From Alcanivorax profundi (lineage in GTDB: Bacteria; Pseudomonadota; Gammaproteobacteria; Pseudomonadales; Alcanivoracaceae), in assembly GCF_003597125.1 (NCBI RefSeq), contig NZ_QYYA01000002.1, forward strand, positions 934,537 through 998,536: a stretch of DNA of 64,000 bases. The letters run 5' to 3'. The notes beneath the pieces were generated by a model that was not told where the DNA came from, made no database searches, and saw only the letters and a list, made by a program, of their open reading frames with translations. Both the position numbers and the translations under genes were made by a program. Positions 63,134-64,000 of the stretch are shown here, piece by piece. Within the stretch, counting starts at the first letter, position 1; every line of letters begins with the position of its first letter.

Positions 63134-63634
63134 ATGGTAAGTCCCAAGGAAATATTGGTTAATATTTGGTACGGGGATTCAACGGATATTTCTATTCGGG
63201 AGTGGGTCTTTGATTATATTGAACAGAATGAGAATGTTCCCGAGGAGATATTCGAGATATTTGACGCAGATTCAACGTCCCAAGAAGCGCTGTTGATGAA
63301 AATTGTTGCTATTTCAGATTCTGAATTTGATTCTCAGTGTGTACAGGCAGAAGTTATGGCGGCGAAACTTTTGCTAAAAGTAGCATCTGATTATTTGGTA
63401 GGTAACGTTAAGCCAAGTGATGTATGCGCAGTTATTAACAATATTGACTGTGGGTTTCTGGGTGCCCCAAGGGGATTGCCAGATAAAATTGCTTATTATC
63501 AGAAATGGTTAGGCAATCTATATCATTCATGTGATTGGTGTGATGGTGGCTGGACTCAAAGTAATGCTCCACATTTAAAACAAGATTTACAAGAGCAGAT
63601 TACGGTTATTCAAACGTGGCTAGAAAAGTCATAA
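63134..63634 (+). CDS. Cassette 8: hypothetical acidic protein
   Basis: 166 residues, strongly acidic in the first half (SIREWVFDYIEQNENVPEEI, FEIFDADSTSQEALLMKIVA). The C-terminal half contains GFLGAPRGLPDKIAYYQKWL and a Cys/Trp motif CDWCDGGW. No signal peptide or membrane helix. I do not recognise a family; an immunity-like or small helical protein is possible but unproven. AGGA precedes the ATG. TAA lies in R'' of attC8. Base composition is clearly AT-rich. Cassette spans 63115-63736. Confidence 0.7.
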   Translation: MVSPKEILVNIWYGDSTDISIREWVFDYIEQNENVPEEIFEIFDADSTSQEALLMKIVAISDSEFDSQCVQAEVMAAKLLLKVASDYLVGNVKPSDVCAVINNIDCGFLGAPRGLPDKIAYYQKWLGNLYHSCDWCDGGWTQSNAPHLKQDLQEQITVIQTWLEKS

Positions 63635-63742
63635 CAAAGCGCTGCAAGGGAAAAAACTACGCTCCAGTAATTTGTGGTTCGCTGCGCTCACTTTACCACA
63701 AATTAGTTCCGCTCCGCTTTTCCCCTGAGCGCGGCGTTATAC
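63629..63742 (+). other. attC site of cassette 8
   Basis: R'' TCATAAC (63629-63635) is the reverse complement of GTTATGA at the left boundary; R' GTTATAC at 63736-63742. Long form (114 bp) with inner arms TAATTTGTGGT and ACCACAAATTA. Same length and layout as attC3. Confidence 0.9.
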
Positions 63743-63757
63743 ATAGGGGCCTGCATC

Positions 63758-64000
63758 ATGATCGGTGTTATCTGCAAGGCACAAGAAGGAATGGAAGGCC
63801 TGGCTAAGGACTGGGTTCCGGAAGCGTTCTCAGAGTTTGAGCTGAAAACGGTATTCTATAATGTCTTGGGGTGTGAACTTAAGGAAGAGAGCTTCAACTA
63901 TGAAGCCGGCGATATATTGATTCACTTCACCCTAGAGGGGCTTCCTGCGCCACAGGCTATATCATTCAGTTGTGCCCGCTCACCGGAGAACCAAAAGCTA
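63758..64000 (+). CDS. Cassette 9: hypothetical protein, 3' end outside window
   Basis: Open from ATG 63758 to the right edge, 81 codons: MIGVICKAQEGMEGLAKDWV, EAFSEFELKTVFYNVLGCEL, GDILIHFTLEGLPAPQAISF. AGGGG lies upstream of the ATG at a usable distance. No signal peptide or membrane helix in the visible part. Family unknown. The start is 22 bp inside the cassette boundary (63736/63737); the attC of this cassette is not in the window. Confidence 0.65.
   Translation, partial: MIGVICKAQEGMEGLAKDWVPEAFSEFELKTVFYNVLGCELKEESFNYEAGDILIHFTLEGLPAPQAISFSCARSPENQKL

Larger units (their letters stand above)
58824..64000. mobile_element. Chromosomal integron: intI, attI and at least nine gene cassettes (runs off right edge)
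   Basis: The platform consists of a complete integrase reading left, an attI region and a rightward cassette array. Eight attC sites lie after attI at 60388, 60793, 61273, 61713, 62081, 62651, 63037 and 63629; a ninth cassette is cut by the window edge. Cassette lengths from boundary to boundary are 311, 433, 518, 404, 368, 585, 377 and 622 bp. The cassettes, notably 3, 6 and 8, are more AT-rich than the host genes. There is no transposon or resistance gene nearby and the left neighbour is the gcv operon, so this is a sedentary chromosomal integron rather than a mobile class 1 element. Confidence 0.95.

Overview
The window looks like a GC-rich gammaproteobacterial chromosome, most likely Alcanivorax or a close relative (Alcanivoracaceae, Oceanospirillales). 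This is inference from gene content: a Pseudomonas-like tkt-(GAPDH family)-pgk-fba order, a zapA-ssrS-ygfA and ygfB-pepP-ubiH-ubiI cluster, duplicated FadL-type outer membrane proteins, an acyl-CoA dehydrogenase and a membrane fatty acid desaturase. No rRNA or tRNA gene is visible to fix the taxon.

Layout. 1-8.6 kb: end of a LysR regulator, rep helicase, rsuA, a desaturase divergent from an AraC-type regulator, a Nudix hydrolase, an SDR and an acyl-CoA dehydrogenase. 8.8-15.7 kb: an AraC-type regulator divergent from a 1711-residue autotransporter followed by an OmpA-like lipoprotein. 15.7-22.3 kb: comM and then a leftward methyl-cycle cluster (ArsR-methyltransferase regulator, metK, ahcY, metF) with a SAH riboswitch before ahcY and a palindromic operator candidate before the ArsR gene. 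22.4-27.9 kb: rightward carbon cluster tkt, GAPDH-family gene, pgk, fba. 28-34.7 kb: small envelope proteins, a flavin reductase-like protein, an alpha/beta hydrolase, rpiA and ilvA. 34.7-41.4 kb: ygfA, 6S RNA, zapA and a ZapB-like gene leftward; ygfB, pepP, ubiH and ubiI rightward, with a composite repeat in three of the gaps. 41.4-44.1 kb: an iron-uptake pair fbpA-fbpB with a Fur-box candidate.

44.5-54.0 kb holds two tandem copies of a two-gene module: a FadL-like outer membrane barrel followed by a lipoprotein of about 1050-1086 residues with Ig-like domains. I know of no function for the lipoproteins; the pair is a candidate outer membrane system for hydrophobic substrates. 54.1-58.7 kb is the glycine cleavage operon gcvT-gcvH-gcvPA-gcvPB.

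58.8 kb to the right edge is a chromosomal integron: a complete intI tyrosine recombinase reading left, an attI region with a perfect 30-bp palindrome and related direct repeats, then eight complete gene cassettes and the start of a ninth, all reading right. In every complete cassette the first core (R'') of attC is the exact reverse complement of the core at that cassette's left boundary, so the boundaries can be set to the base. Most cassette proteins are unknown; recognisable ones are an antibiotic-biosynthesis-monooxygenase-like protein and a YcxB-like membrane protein. This array and the duplicated barrel/lipoprotein modules are the most novel parts of the window.
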